A DNA stretch of 27,012 nucleotides from a virus. Within the stretch, counting starts at the first letter, position 1; each line of letters opens with the position of its first letter. Below the pieces are notes generated by a model that worked only from the letters and a program-made list of their open reading frames with translations, was not told the DNA's origin and made no database searches. Position numbers and translations under genes: made by a program. The stretch is from positions 1 to 27,012 of IMG/VR virus record IMGVR_UViG_3300030333_008346; one strand, 5' to 3'. Of this stretch, positions 13,887-21,558 are shown piece after piece.

Positions 13887-16742
13887 ATGCCAGAGAGTCT
13901 TTCACAGAGCCGGATATCAGATCAATACACATCACTACTACATGTAAGCGGTGCAGATATTAGTCAACATTATGCTCTTGAAGACGGTGTTCAAGTGCCA
14001 AAAGCTGCAATAGTATACGATGGTGATGGAAACATGACTGGTGTATCTTTAAGTTCACAAGATGATAGATTTGTAATTAATAATTTTATCCAGCCGGTTG
14101 GTTGGTCTTATCAATTAGAATGGTTAGATGCTTTTTTTCCAATAAATTGTATAATTATTACTTCTGATTATATTAATCCCATGACTAGAATATATGGTAC
14201 AAAGTGGGTATTAGAATCACAAGGATTATTTACTGTTGGAGCGGGTACTGGTACAGATAAGAATAATAAAAGCTATACTTTTACAGCTGGTAATAAATTT
14301 AGAGAATCACCTAAAAATGGAGATCGAGCTGGTGAATTTGCAACAATGTTGAGTATTAAAGATATACCTCCACATAGTCATGACACTAATACACAAATAC
14401 AAGCTGTTCCTGAGCAGCTAGCAGGAGAAGGTACTAATGCTACTTTTATATTTTATTTTGGATCAACTGTAAACCCTGATCAATTAACGAGAGAAGATGC
14501 TCGATACTTAGATGACGATGCTATTGAAGCATTCGAATATAATACCACTTATAATGGAATTCCAAACTACAGAGATCATGTTATAAGATCACGATATGAA
14601 TCAGGTTTATTTTTTACAGATGCTGATTTTGATCCTAGATTTGGAAATCAAACACTACAAGGTTGGGCTCCTCCACAGGCAGGAGGGCCCGGGTGGGGTG
14701 GTATATTGAATACTAGTGGAAAATTTATTGGCAATAGTCCTAGGCCTATTGATGTTGATTGGAGTCTCAATAATGTAACTTATAGGTTAAATAAATCTTT
14801 TCATGATCCACGAGCTAGTGATAGAGTTCACCCTGGGCGATTTCCGGACAGGGAGTTAATTAAAGCGCGTGATTTTATTATACAAGTTCTTGGTGTAGAA
14901 CGCGCGGCTGAAGCTTTGGCGGGTGTAAATAGATTAACAGAACTGAATCAGCAAGTAGATCAAGCATTTAGAGGTGAAAATACATATTACGGACATACTC
15001 CGCAAAACAAAATTATTAAATCGAGTACTACAGGTCAATATATAAGACATAATAATATACCACCAAATTACCCTCTTTACTTTTGGAGGCGTGTCCCACT
15101 TGATTATGTACAAGATCTACCACCGCAAGACCGGCCAAGCGCAGACTTACCTATGCAGTTTGTGATTACAGAAAATCAGGTTTCAACTAAAGATAATATT
15201 TTTAATTTAAATGAATGGGCAGCTGGTGAAGGGTGGAATGGGGAAGCACCGGTTACCATAATTGTTGATGAGGGTGTTTACATTTACTCTGATGATCCAA
15301 ATAATGATAAAGTGCCGGGAATGGTCATAGATCACTTCCCTGGAGGCCTAACATTAATAAACAAGGGGTTTATTATGGGCAGGGGTGGTGATGGTGGTAG
15401 TTACTATACCGATGGACAAAATGGTGGGGACGCTATACATGTTATAGGTAACTCTGAAATTACTATTGATAATACCGCCGGCGGCATCGGCGGTGGCGGT
15501 GGCGGTGGTTCTGCCTCCAAGCTTGGTAATTCGGGTGGTGGCGGCGGAGCTGGCGGCGGTTGGGGTGGAACCGCATCAATATTTCAACTTCCAGGGTGGA
15601 ATAACTATGGCGATGGGGATGGTAGAGTAATAACTACTAGTGAAGTGGAGGCTAATAATTTGAGTGTCTTTGATTATCTTGATAATAAGCCATATAAACC
15701 AACTGCTGCAGGTGGAAGGGGCGGAGCGCCCGGTCAATCTGGAGGCCACGGTCGATGGTATAATAATTTTGTTAGTCAGTATTCTCTTCAACTATTTAAA
15801 GCTCAAGGCGATATTGTAACAGTTGGTTGGGGACCGTCGCGTGTGTTATTACCAGGCGTGGGTGGTGAAGCTGGAGGAAGCGGCGCTGGGGGTAGAGCCA
15901 TAAGCAGGGGTGTTGACGATCAAGGGTCAGGTGGTGGAGGTGGTCGTATATTAACGTCTACCGCTAGCGGCGGAGGTACAGGAGGTATCCCTGGAGCGCG
16001 TTTCGGTGCTATAGATGCTGATGGTAACATAAGAACTGATGGTCCAGCATGGAGTAACACAGCACCACGTAATAACAAATCAGTCAATGTACGGGTAGTA
16101 AAAAGACCAAATAGATCAAGAGATGCAGAATTTGAAACATATGTAACAGCTTATAATAGTGGTCAACCATACCGCGGTTGGAATTCCGGATATAGGTTAA
16201 GATCACCATTTGGCTATGGAAATGGCGCACACTGGGCAGTAGGTCCACATTGGAGAGCTAATGGAGTTAATAGAGGCACAACTGGTCTTCCTTATATTAT
16301 AGCTGGTGTAGATAGACCGGGTAGTGATTCTCATACAGAATTTCAAGTAACAACAACTTTAAACTACAATGGATTTTCCTACTTATCGCCTACTGGTTGG
16401 GATGGTTATAATCATAGATCTGCGCTAGTTCACGGTGGTAGTACTAATCAACCCGGTATATATGAACCTGCTAATGCCAGACGCGTAATTGGCAATCAAG
16501 ATTTATGGAGCGGGGTTTACACGGCGAATACTGCTGCTGGGGGTGGTGGTTGGGGCGCCCCTGGTGGATTAGCATGGAGAGGAGGACGGACATGGCGACC
16601 AGTAATGGACACGAGAGGATCTGGGCCAATGATAAGAAAAGCAGGGGATGGCGGGCTTACAGTAAAAGCAATGGCCGGGAAAGTTACAATAATCGGTGGT
16701 TTAGTATATGGTGAAACTCAAGGAAATGTCAACATTAGATAG
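13887..16742 (+). CDS. Fibre/baseplate protein: gp10-C-like core fused to a glycine-rich adhesin, 951 aa
   Basis: Residues 1 to about 405 form a core paralogous to the whole 364-aa protein downstream. Both begin MPESL, then WLDAFFP at about residue 80, a KWVLESQGLFTVGAG strand, a PPHSHD motif at 161-166, and HNNIPPNYPLYFWRRV at 388-403. This is the usual end of gp10-C/collar-type domains of T4-like phages. The paralog stops there. This protein continues for about 545 residues with INKGFIMGRGGDGG (near 491) and poly-Gly runs (about 530-560 and 650-700), similar to glycine-rich tips of phage fibres such as T-even gp38 adhesins. It is probably a receptor-binding protein (inference). It has a consensus late promoter of its own. 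Confidence 0.82.
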   Translation: MPESLSQSRISDQYTSLLHVSGADISQHYALEDGVQVPKAAIVYDGDGNMTGVSLSSQDDRFVINNFIQPVGWSYQLEWLDAFFPINCIIITSDYINPMTRIYGTKWVLESQGLFTVGAGTGTDKNNKSYTFTAGNKFRESPKNGDRAGEFATMLSIKDIPPHSHDTNTQIQAVPEQLAGEGTNATFIFYFGSTVNPDQLTREDARYLDDDAIEAFEYNTTYNGIPNYRDHVIRSRYESGLFFTDADFDPRFGNQTLQGWAPPQAGGPGWGGILNTSGKFIGNSPRPIDVDWSLNNVTYRLNKSFHDPRASDRVHPGRFPDRELIKARDFIIQVLGVERAAEALAGVNRLTELNQQVDQAFRGENTYYGHTPQNKIIKSSTTGQYIRHNNIPPNYPLYFWRRVPLDYVQDLPPQDRPSADLPMQFVITENQVSTKDNIFNLNEWAAGEGWNGEAPVTIIVDEGVYIYSDDPNNDKVPGMVIDHFPGGLTLINKGFIMGRGGDGGSYYTDGQNGGDAIHVIGNSEITIDNTAGGIGGGGGGGSASKLGNSGGGGGAGGGWGGTASIFQLPGWNNYGDGDGRVITTSEVEANNLSVFDYLDNKPYKPTAAGGRGGAPGQSGGHGRWYNNFVSQYSLQLFKAQGDIVTVGWGPSRVLLPGVGGEAGGSGAGGRAISRGVDDQGSGGGGGRILTSTASGGGTGGIPGARFGAIDADGNIRTDGPAWSNTAPRNNKSVNVRVVKRPNRSRDAEFETYVTAYNSGQPYRGWNSGYRLRSPFGYGNGAHWAVGPHWRANGVNRGTTGLPYIIAGVDRPGSDSHTEFQVTTTLNYNGFSYLSPTGWDGYNHRSALVHGGSTNQPGIYEPANARRVIGNQDLWSGVYTANTAAGGGGWGAPGGLAWRGGRTWRPVMDTRGSGPMIRKAGDGGLTVKAMAGKVTIIGGLVYGETQGNVNIR

Positions 16743-16759
16743 TATTTTCAAATTGTGAC

Positions 16760-16766
16760 ATAAATA
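16760..16766 (+). promoter_or_regulatory. Late promoter motif (ATAAATA) of the 364-aa gene
   Basis: ATAAATA lies in the 32-nt gap after the 951-aa gene and ends 8 nt before the ATG at 16775. Confidence 0.65.
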
Positions 16767-16774
16767 ATAGTAAT

Positions 16775-17869
16775 ATGCCAGAGAGTTTAACAGATCAATT
16801 TATATCTGATTTTTATACTTCTTTACTTCACTTAAGTGGAGCAAAGCTTGGCAACAATTTAAATAAAGTTTTTGATGGAGCTGGTAATTCTACAGGTCTT
16901 GCATTAAGCGGAGATAGAGTAGTTGTTAATAACTATATATATCCTAAAGGATTTACAACAAGTCCTACAGAATGGTTGGATGCTTTCTTTCCAGTTGGTT
17001 GCGTGCAATTAACCTTAGATAATATAAATCCGCAAACTAGAATAGCTGGTACAGTTTGGCAAATTATTGCTGAGGGTCAATTTTTAGTTGGTGTAGGTGA
17101 ATTTATAGATAAAAATGATGATTATAGAAAGTTTTGTGAATATGGCGTAACGCCTGGATCCGGTCAGTTAGATGGGGAATATGAGTCTAAACTTAATGTT
17201 GCAAATTTACCACCACATCAACATGATATGAATGTTGGGGCTAGTGATGTTTTTATATCATCTGGCAGTCCTGTAGGTAATGGTCAAACTTTTCAAGCTA
17301 CCGCAGTCGGAACAGAAAATTCGTCCGTTGGATTTCAAGAGCAGCAACAAAGACGAAATACACTTGCTGCTAAATCTGGCTGGAATTTAAATGATCCTAA
17401 TGGAAGTAGTGCTAGTACAGATGATCCTAGCGACCCGGGCTACATTCAAGACGAAATGAGAAAATCTCTTGATCTTAACTTTCTAAGAGGTTCTGCAGCT
17501 AATTATTCGCAAGATGTTCGAGACTTTTATCAAACAGACGAGAGATTTAAATATAAAGAAGTAATTGGTTTATGGAATGGTGAAACACGTTTTGTCTCAA
17601 GTGTAATTCCTGATACTGCAGGCCCACAGTGGGATTTTAATGTATATGAAGCTTGTATTGACCTTGGTGCAGTTGATGTGGGAGCAGCACAAGCAGGTGA
17701 ACTTGCTACAACGCAAAACGCAACTCCGGTGGTTGTAAAAGGAACAGAACTAGTTACTGTCAATGAAGGGGCAACTAATGTACAGCAATCAACATTAGCC
17801 GGCGACGGTGATACACATAATAATATACCACCATCATACGGTGTGTATGTATGGCAAAGAATATCATAA
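16775..17869 (+). CDS. gp10-C/collar-like baseplate or fibre protein, 364 aa
   Basis: This is a short paralog of the 951-aa protein. It has the MPESL start, WLDAFFPVGCVQLTLDNINP (about residues 69-88), TVWQIIAEGQFLVGVGE, a PPHQHDM motif with H148 and H150, and ends at HNNIPPSYGVYVWQRIS (348-364). The FPVG, G-x-FLVG and H-x-H arrangement followed by NNIPPxYxVYVWxR is the pattern of gp10 C-terminal and tail-collar-type domains, where H-x-H may bind metal. About 200 residues of polar sequence sit between the H-x-H and the final motif. It probably forms a trimeric short-fibre or collar part (inference). The next gene follows 6 nt later without a promoter, so the two are co-transcribed. Confidence 0.85.
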   Translation: MPESLTDQFISDFYTSLLHLSGAKLGNNLNKVFDGAGNSTGLALSGDRVVVNNYIYPKGFTTSPTEWLDAFFPVGCVQLTLDNINPQTRIAGTVWQIIAEGQFLVGVGEFIDKNDDYRKFCEYGVTPGSGQLDGEYESKLNVANLPPHQHDMNVGASDVFISSGSPVGNGQTFQATAVGTENSSVGFQEQQQRRNTLAAKSGWNLNDPNGSSASTDDPSDPGYIQDEMRKSLDLNFLRGSAANYSQDVRDFYQTDERFKYKEVIGLWNGETRFVSSVIPDTAGPQWDFNVYEACIDLGAVDVGAAQAGELATTQNATPVVVKGTELVTVNEGATNVQQSTLAGDGDTHNNIPPSYGVYVWQRIS

Positions 17870-17875
17870 AAAATC

Positions 17876-19432
17876 ATGGCAAATATTACTATAGTAAAAT
17901 TAAAAGTTAGAAGAGGCACTGATGCGCAACGAAAAGAAATTATTTTGGATCAGGGTGAAGTTGGCTATACTTTAGATTCAAAAAGACTATTTGTAGGAGA
18001 TGGAGCATCTTATGGAGGTAAAGTTGCAGGAAATGTTAATGTAGGGCCGTTTGCTAGCGAAGCTAGTTTAGGACCAGCTACTAGTGAATCGCCATTTCTT
18101 CAAGTAGGTGATATTGGATATGCAAATAGTAAGCTGTATATATTAACTGGAGCCTCTCATACCGGGGAGGCATATACTAATACATTATGCGGGTGGGGTT
18201 ATATAGGTAATGTTCCAGATAATACCTTTATTGGTTTTGATTCTAATAATAAACTAACCATTAAAAAACAATCACTCGACGGTCAATATCTTGGATCGTC
18301 GTTTTTTGGCGAAGGTCTATTATCATCAAACTCTTCTGCATCTGTTGCTCTTAACACTGATTATTTAGTATTATCAAATTCACGTATATCACCAAAAGTT
18401 GGTTCTATTACTAAAAGAGAGTTAGCTTCTTTTACTGATACAACAAGCGGTATAAAAGGCGGGGCAACTACTGACGGTGTTATAGAACCTATATCGTTAA
18501 ATGTGTTTGAAAAGCAATTTGGTTTTGATGATAACAAGAGACTTGTACTAAACAGTCTTGGATCTTTAACTATTCCTGTTTCAACCTTTGCTGGTGGTGG
18601 TACAGGAACATTACTAGGTGGTGGTTTACAGGTAACAACCGCTAATCAACTAGAAGCTGCCTTTCAGTCAGTTGATACAGATATACTTGCTCTTAATGAC
18701 GGCGTCTTAACAACAACCGGGGCAACTTCTGGTTATCAAGAGATGCCTTATATTAATGTCCAAAAAGGTCTAGTTACTGATGTACAAAGCTCAATATGGG
18801 ATGTTATTACTGCGACAGGTTTATCTGGTACAGGGTTTGGAGATAATGTACCGGTTGGTACAATATTACCACATGCGCAAGCATTTACAACACCGCCAGC
18901 AGGATATTTGCTCTGCGATGGTAGTGCTTTAAATGCTACAGCAAATCCCGAATATACAAATCTTTTCGATAAGATAGGAACTGTATACGGTGGTACAGGA
19001 AAATCTAACTTCCTTATTCCTAAATTAACAGGAAGTGATGTTATGTTATATGGAGCTGGTGCAGCTATAGAGAATCCATATTCAACAACCAACGTCCGAT
19101 ATCTAAGTGCTACTGATGCCGAGCCTGGTGCAACCCACCGTGGCCCGGACACGAAGCCGCCGTATAATGTTCTTAGTGCCTTTGGTGTAAACTTTATTAT
19201 AAAATATGCCGAAGATCCAATATTTAACATATTTAACGGTGCACCAAATCAGGTTAGACATAGAATGGGAGGAAAATACTCACAGCAAGTATGTATAGGT
19301 GAAGATTCTGCTGGTAACGGAGTTAGCTTAAGTTCAGCAGGATTTATTACAATGTCGCTTTCCGGAAAAGTTCGTGATCCTTCAAGTAATGAAACTTTTA
19401 ATAGATTTGCAATACCTGTTTACAGCTACTAA
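17876..19432 (+). CDS. Tail fibre protein: RRGT head domain plus tail-collar domain, 518 aa
   Basis: Residues 8-43 carry KLKVRRGTDAQRKEIIL followed by GEVGYTLDSKRLFVGDG. This is the small N-terminal domain seen in many fibre proteins and in the Bordetella phage tropism determinant, used for attachment to the virion. A Ser/Thr-rich shaft follows. Residues about 325-385 are a phage tail-collar domain: VPVGTILPHAQAFTTPPAGY, LLCDGSALN, then YGGTGKSNFLIPKL. The C-terminal 130 residues are beta-type, possibly a tip. It is a paralog of the 559-aa protein next to it. Only 6 nt separate it from the 364-aa gene. Its stop TAA (19430-19432) is inside the next late-promoter motif. Confidence 0.88.
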   Translation: MANITIVKLKVRRGTDAQRKEIILDQGEVGYTLDSKRLFVGDGASYGGKVAGNVNVGPFASEASLGPATSESPFLQVGDIGYANSKLYILTGASHTGEAYTNTLCGWGYIGNVPDNTFIGFDSNNKLTIKKQSLDGQYLGSSFFGEGLLSSNSSASVALNTDYLVLSNSRISPKVGSITKRELASFTDTTSGIKGGATTDGVIEPISLNVFEKQFGFDDNKRLVLNSLGSLTIPVSTFAGGGTGTLLGGGLQVTTANQLEAAFQSVDTDILALNDGVLTTTGATSGYQEMPYINVQKGLVTDVQSSIWDVITATGLSGTGFGDNVPVGTILPHAQAFTTPPAGYLLCDGSALNATANPEYTNLFDKIGTVYGGTGKSNFLIPKLTGSDVMLYGAGAAIENPYSTTNVRYLSATDAEPGATHRGPDTKPPYNVLSAFGVNFIIKYAEDPIFNIFNGAPNQVRHRMGGKYSQQVCIGEDSAGNGVSLSSAGFITMSLSGKVRDPSSNETFNRFAIPVYSY

Positions 19433-19435
19433 ATA
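19429..19435 (+). promoter_or_regulatory. Late promoter motif (CTAAATA) overlapping a stop codon
   Basis: CTAAATA includes the TAA stop of the 518-aa gene and ends 9 nt before the ATG at 19445. It has one difference from ATAAATA and the longest spacing of the series. Confidence 0.5.
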
Positions 19436-19444
19436 TTAAAACAC

Positions 19445-21124
19445 ATGGCTATCCAAATTTTAGAAAATACTTTATTAAAACTTCTTGTTAGAAGGGGCAC
19501 AGACTCTGATCGGAAGCAAATTACTCTTGAAACGGGAGAGATTGGATATACTACCGATACAAAAAGATTATATATAGGAGACGGTGTTACACCTGGTGGC
19601 GTACTCGTTGGTAATAAGTGGGCAGGAAATGCAGCGGATTTAACTACTCTTGCTCCTGTTGTTACCGGGGATTATGGGTATGATACAGATAATAATGAAT
19701 TTAAAATATGCACAAAAGGTACTGGTTCAGTTGCTAATGATTGGACAACCGTATCAAACTTAATAAGCGCTAGCGATCGTACAATTGCTATTAACTCTGC
19801 AAATCAAATTAGAGTTGGAAGACGTACTGATGCTGGTGGAGGTGGTTTGTCAGCTGGTAATATTGATTTTGATGCGTTAGGAAACTCTATAACACTCGAC
19901 GTTTCTAATAGAGTATCATTAAGCTCTGCGATAAGTGTTGATTCAATATATCAACGCAGTACAGATCTTACTAGCTACTTAGACCTTCCCGGTAAATTAA
20001 AAATTAGAACTATCGATTACACCTTTCCAGGCGCGTCACCTCAAGCAGATACATTCTTAGGTTATAGTACAACAGATAAAGCAGGAAAATCACAACTTAC
20101 TTGGAAGGTACCTAACGTAGTACATTCAGCTGTAGCGCCAACAACTGCCGCACTTGTACCTGTTGGAACTATAGTACCATATGGTTCTGCTGGTGCAGGT
20201 GCACCATATGGCTGGTTACATTGTAACGGCCAAGCAGTTGATGCCGTTACATACTCTGAGCTTCTTACTGCAATAGGACCTGGGTATGGTAGAAACTTTG
20301 TTCTTAACACCTTTAACGTTCCAAATTTAAGCTCTACAATGCTATATGGTATTGGTGATACAGGCATGCCCTCTAGTGCGACAACCGTCGCTGCTGGATT
20401 ATCATCTGGAAATCCCAGATTTTCTCTTTCAGCTTCGGGATTTGCTTTTATTATTAAAGCTTTTGGCGGTGTAACAAATCCAACATTGACAGTTACAAAT
20501 AATCTTTCAGCATCTGTTAAAGCAGGTGCTGGTCAACCGGTATTTGATAAAACTGGTACAACCTTTAACCCGCTAAGTGGTGAGGTATCAATAACTAGGC
20601 CAACACCTGGATTTAAAGTAATTACACAGGTTGGAGGGAGTCCAACATTTACAATGCCTGGGGGTATTTCATTTGTAAAATTTTATGTTACTGGTTCAGG
20701 TGCTAAGGGTGGTTACCGAAGTGGTAATGCTGGAGCCACAGCGATTGGGTATTTATCTGCTGCCCCAGGAACTGTATTTCCAGTTAAAATTGCTGCTCCG
20801 CCTGCTAATAATGAAGGCAATTCAAGTATTATATATGTACCGGGTGGAGGATCAGCTTTAGTTACAGCCCCTGGTGGTAAGTTTGGAACAAACACAGCAC
20901 CATCTCCTACTATTGCCACTAGTGATTATTTACCAACTGAAACAGTATCAATATTAGGGGGTGTTGGTAACGTGGATACAAATGATAGTGGCGAGGAGGA
21001 AGGCAACGGTGGGTCAAGTTATTATGGTAACGCTCCAGCTTACGGTGGTGGTCAATCAAGTCATAGTAACCGCGGGGTCGGTCCGTTACCTCGATCCGGA
21101 GTTATAGTGTTTGAATGGAACTAG
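19445..21124 (+). CDS. Tail fibre protein: RRGT head, tail-collar and glycine-rich tip, 559 aa
   Basis: The N-terminal domain (about residues 11-46: KLLVRRGTDSDRKQITL, then GEIGYTTDTKRLYIGDG) and the collar domain (about 239-297: VPVGTIVPYGSAGAGAPYGW, LHCNGQAVD, FNVPNL) are shared with the 518-aa protein, so the two are duplicates. The C-terminus differs. From about residue 400 it has FTMPGGISFVKFYVTGSGAK, then GYLSAAPGTVFPVKI and many Gly/Asn/Ser residues, the pattern of glycine-rich adhesin domains. The protein ends VIVFEWN. It is probably an alternative or additional receptor-binding fibre (inference). The start is supported by a late-promoter motif 9 nt upstream. Confidence 0.88.
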   Translation: MAIQILENTLLKLLVRRGTDSDRKQITLETGEIGYTTDTKRLYIGDGVTPGGVLVGNKWAGNAADLTTLAPVVTGDYGYDTDNNEFKICTKGTGSVANDWTTVSNLISASDRTIAINSANQIRVGRRTDAGGGGLSAGNIDFDALGNSITLDVSNRVSLSSAISVDSIYQRSTDLTSYLDLPGKLKIRTIDYTFPGASPQADTFLGYSTTDKAGKSQLTWKVPNVVHSAVAPTTAALVPVGTIVPYGSAGAGAPYGWLHCNGQAVDAVTYSELLTAIGPGYGRNFVLNTFNVPNLSSTMLYGIGDTGMPSSATTVAAGLSSGNPRFSLSASGFAFIIKAFGGVTNPTLTVTNNLSASVKAGAGQPVFDKTGTTFNPLSGEVSITRPTPGFKVITQVGGSPTFTMPGGISFVKFYVTGSGAKGGYRSGNAGATAIGYLSAAPGTVFPVKIAAPPANNEGNSSIIYVPGGGSALVTAPGGKFGTNTAPSPTIATSDYLPTETVSILGGVGNVDTNDSGEEEGNGGSSYYGNAPAYGGGQSSHSNRGVGPLPRSGVIVFEWN

Positions 21125-21156
21125 TTGCTTTATAAGCAGAATATTATAACTACTGT

Positions 21157-21321
21157 ATGGAAGAAATTATTGTAGAAGGTCTCAACTACGAAGATTTTGT
21201 AGATTTGAAAGAAATTTTATCTAATAATACTAATTTTAGTGCAAAAGAGCGTAATCTATACAATAGTAATTGTAATTTAATTGAAAGGATAGATCAAATT
21301 TTACAAGCATTTGAAGAATAA
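21157..21321 (+). CDS. Small unrecognised protein, 54 aa
   Basis: ATG at 21157, TAA at 21319-21321, 54 residues beginning MEEIIVEGLNYEDFVDLKEI and ending LIERIDQILQAFEE. It is acidic and probably two helices. It starts 32 nt after the 559-aa gene, and its stop lies inside the late-promoter motif of the 70-aa gene, the same arrangement as at two other junctions here. That layout and the protein-like composition support a real gene, but the size leaves doubt. No function is recognised. A TATAAC-like sequence precedes the start without a good late motif. Confidence 0.55.
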   Translation: MEEIIVEGLNYEDFVDLKEILSNNTNFSAKERNLYNSNCNLIERIDQILQAFEE

Positions 21322-21324
21322 ATA
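21318..21324 (+). promoter_or_regulatory. Late promoter motif (ATAAATA) overlapping a stop codon
   Basis: ATAAATA contains the TAA of the 54-aa gene and ends 5 nt before the ATG at 21330. Its downstream half forms the 5' arm of the hairpin at 21321-21344. Confidence 0.65.
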
Positions 21325-21344
21325 CTTGCATGAATGCAAGTGTT
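21321..21344 (+). promoter_or_regulatory. Predicted hairpin hiding the start codon of the 70-aa gene
   Basis: AATACTTGCA pairs with TGCAAGTGTT across a TGAA tetraloop: ten pairs, one of them G-U. The start codon ATG (21330-21332) is split between the stem top and the loop. Read-through RNA could fold this way. RNA begun at the ATAAATA promoter would start at about 21330 and lack the 5' arm. Confidence 0.6.
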
Positions 21345-21542
21345 TGCAGAGCTAATGCACTCTGTGAAGAGTTTTCCGACTACGTTATATACGATAACGA
21401 GTTAAATAGTATTCTGTTTAATATACCATTTCAGCATTTTGATACAATACACTTAGAGTTAGAGAAATTAGGTTATATTTTAGTGTTTAAAACACGAATT
21501 AAGAAAACAAATTCTCTAACCTGTACTTTTATAAAGGAATGA
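21330..21542 (+). CDS. Small unrecognised protein, 70 aa
   Basis: A 70-residue protein starting MNASVCRANALCEEFSDYVI, with the middle FNIPFQHFDTIHLELEKLGY and a basic C-terminus. It has three cysteines (C6, C12 and one near the end) but no recognisable motif, and no membrane segment or signal peptide. The ATG lies 5 nt after a late-promoter motif and within a predicted hairpin, a layout known for T4 genes translated only from late RNA. The gene stands between the fibre genes and the lectin/mucin/glycosyltransferase unit. No function can be assigned. Confidence 0.65.
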   Translation: MNASVCRANALCEEFSDYVIYDNELNSILFNIPFQHFDTIHLELEKLGYILVFKTRIKKTNSLTCTFIKE

Positions 21543-21545
21543 GTA

Positions 21546-21553
21546 ATTAAATA
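21546..21553 (+). promoter_or_regulatory. Late promoter motif (ATTAAATA) of the lectin-mucin-glycosyltransferase unit
   Basis: ATTAAATA begins 4 nt after the upstream stop and ends 5 nt before the ATG at 21559. It has the same sequence as the motif before gp25. No further late motif with this spacing is seen before the next three genes, so it may drive all four. Confidence 0.5.
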
Positions 21554-21558
21554 TATAT

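Noticed and set aside
15474-15494. GC-rich hairpin ACCGCCG/CGGCGGT
   Set aside because: It arises from runs of glycine codons in the poly-Gly region and need not be a regulatory site.
17530-17919. 129-aa open frame on the minus strand
   Set aside because: It lies antisense inside the 364-aa gene and the start of the 518-aa gene, whose protein motifs are clear. The product shows no domain and no start signal.
18748-19230. 160-aa open frame on the minus strand
   Set aside because: It is antisense to the tail-collar domain of the 518-aa fibre protein. The long frame follows from the codon use of the real gene.
17876-21124. Diversity-generating retroelement, because the head domain resembles that of the Bordetella phage tropism determinant
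   Set aside because: No reverse transcriptase gene and no template/variable repeat pair is visible in the window. The head domain is common in ordinary fibres.
21126-21138. TGCTT-TAT-AAGCA hairpin after the 559-aa gene, possible terminator
   Set aside because: It has only five pairs and no T-run follows, so it does not fit an intrinsic terminator.
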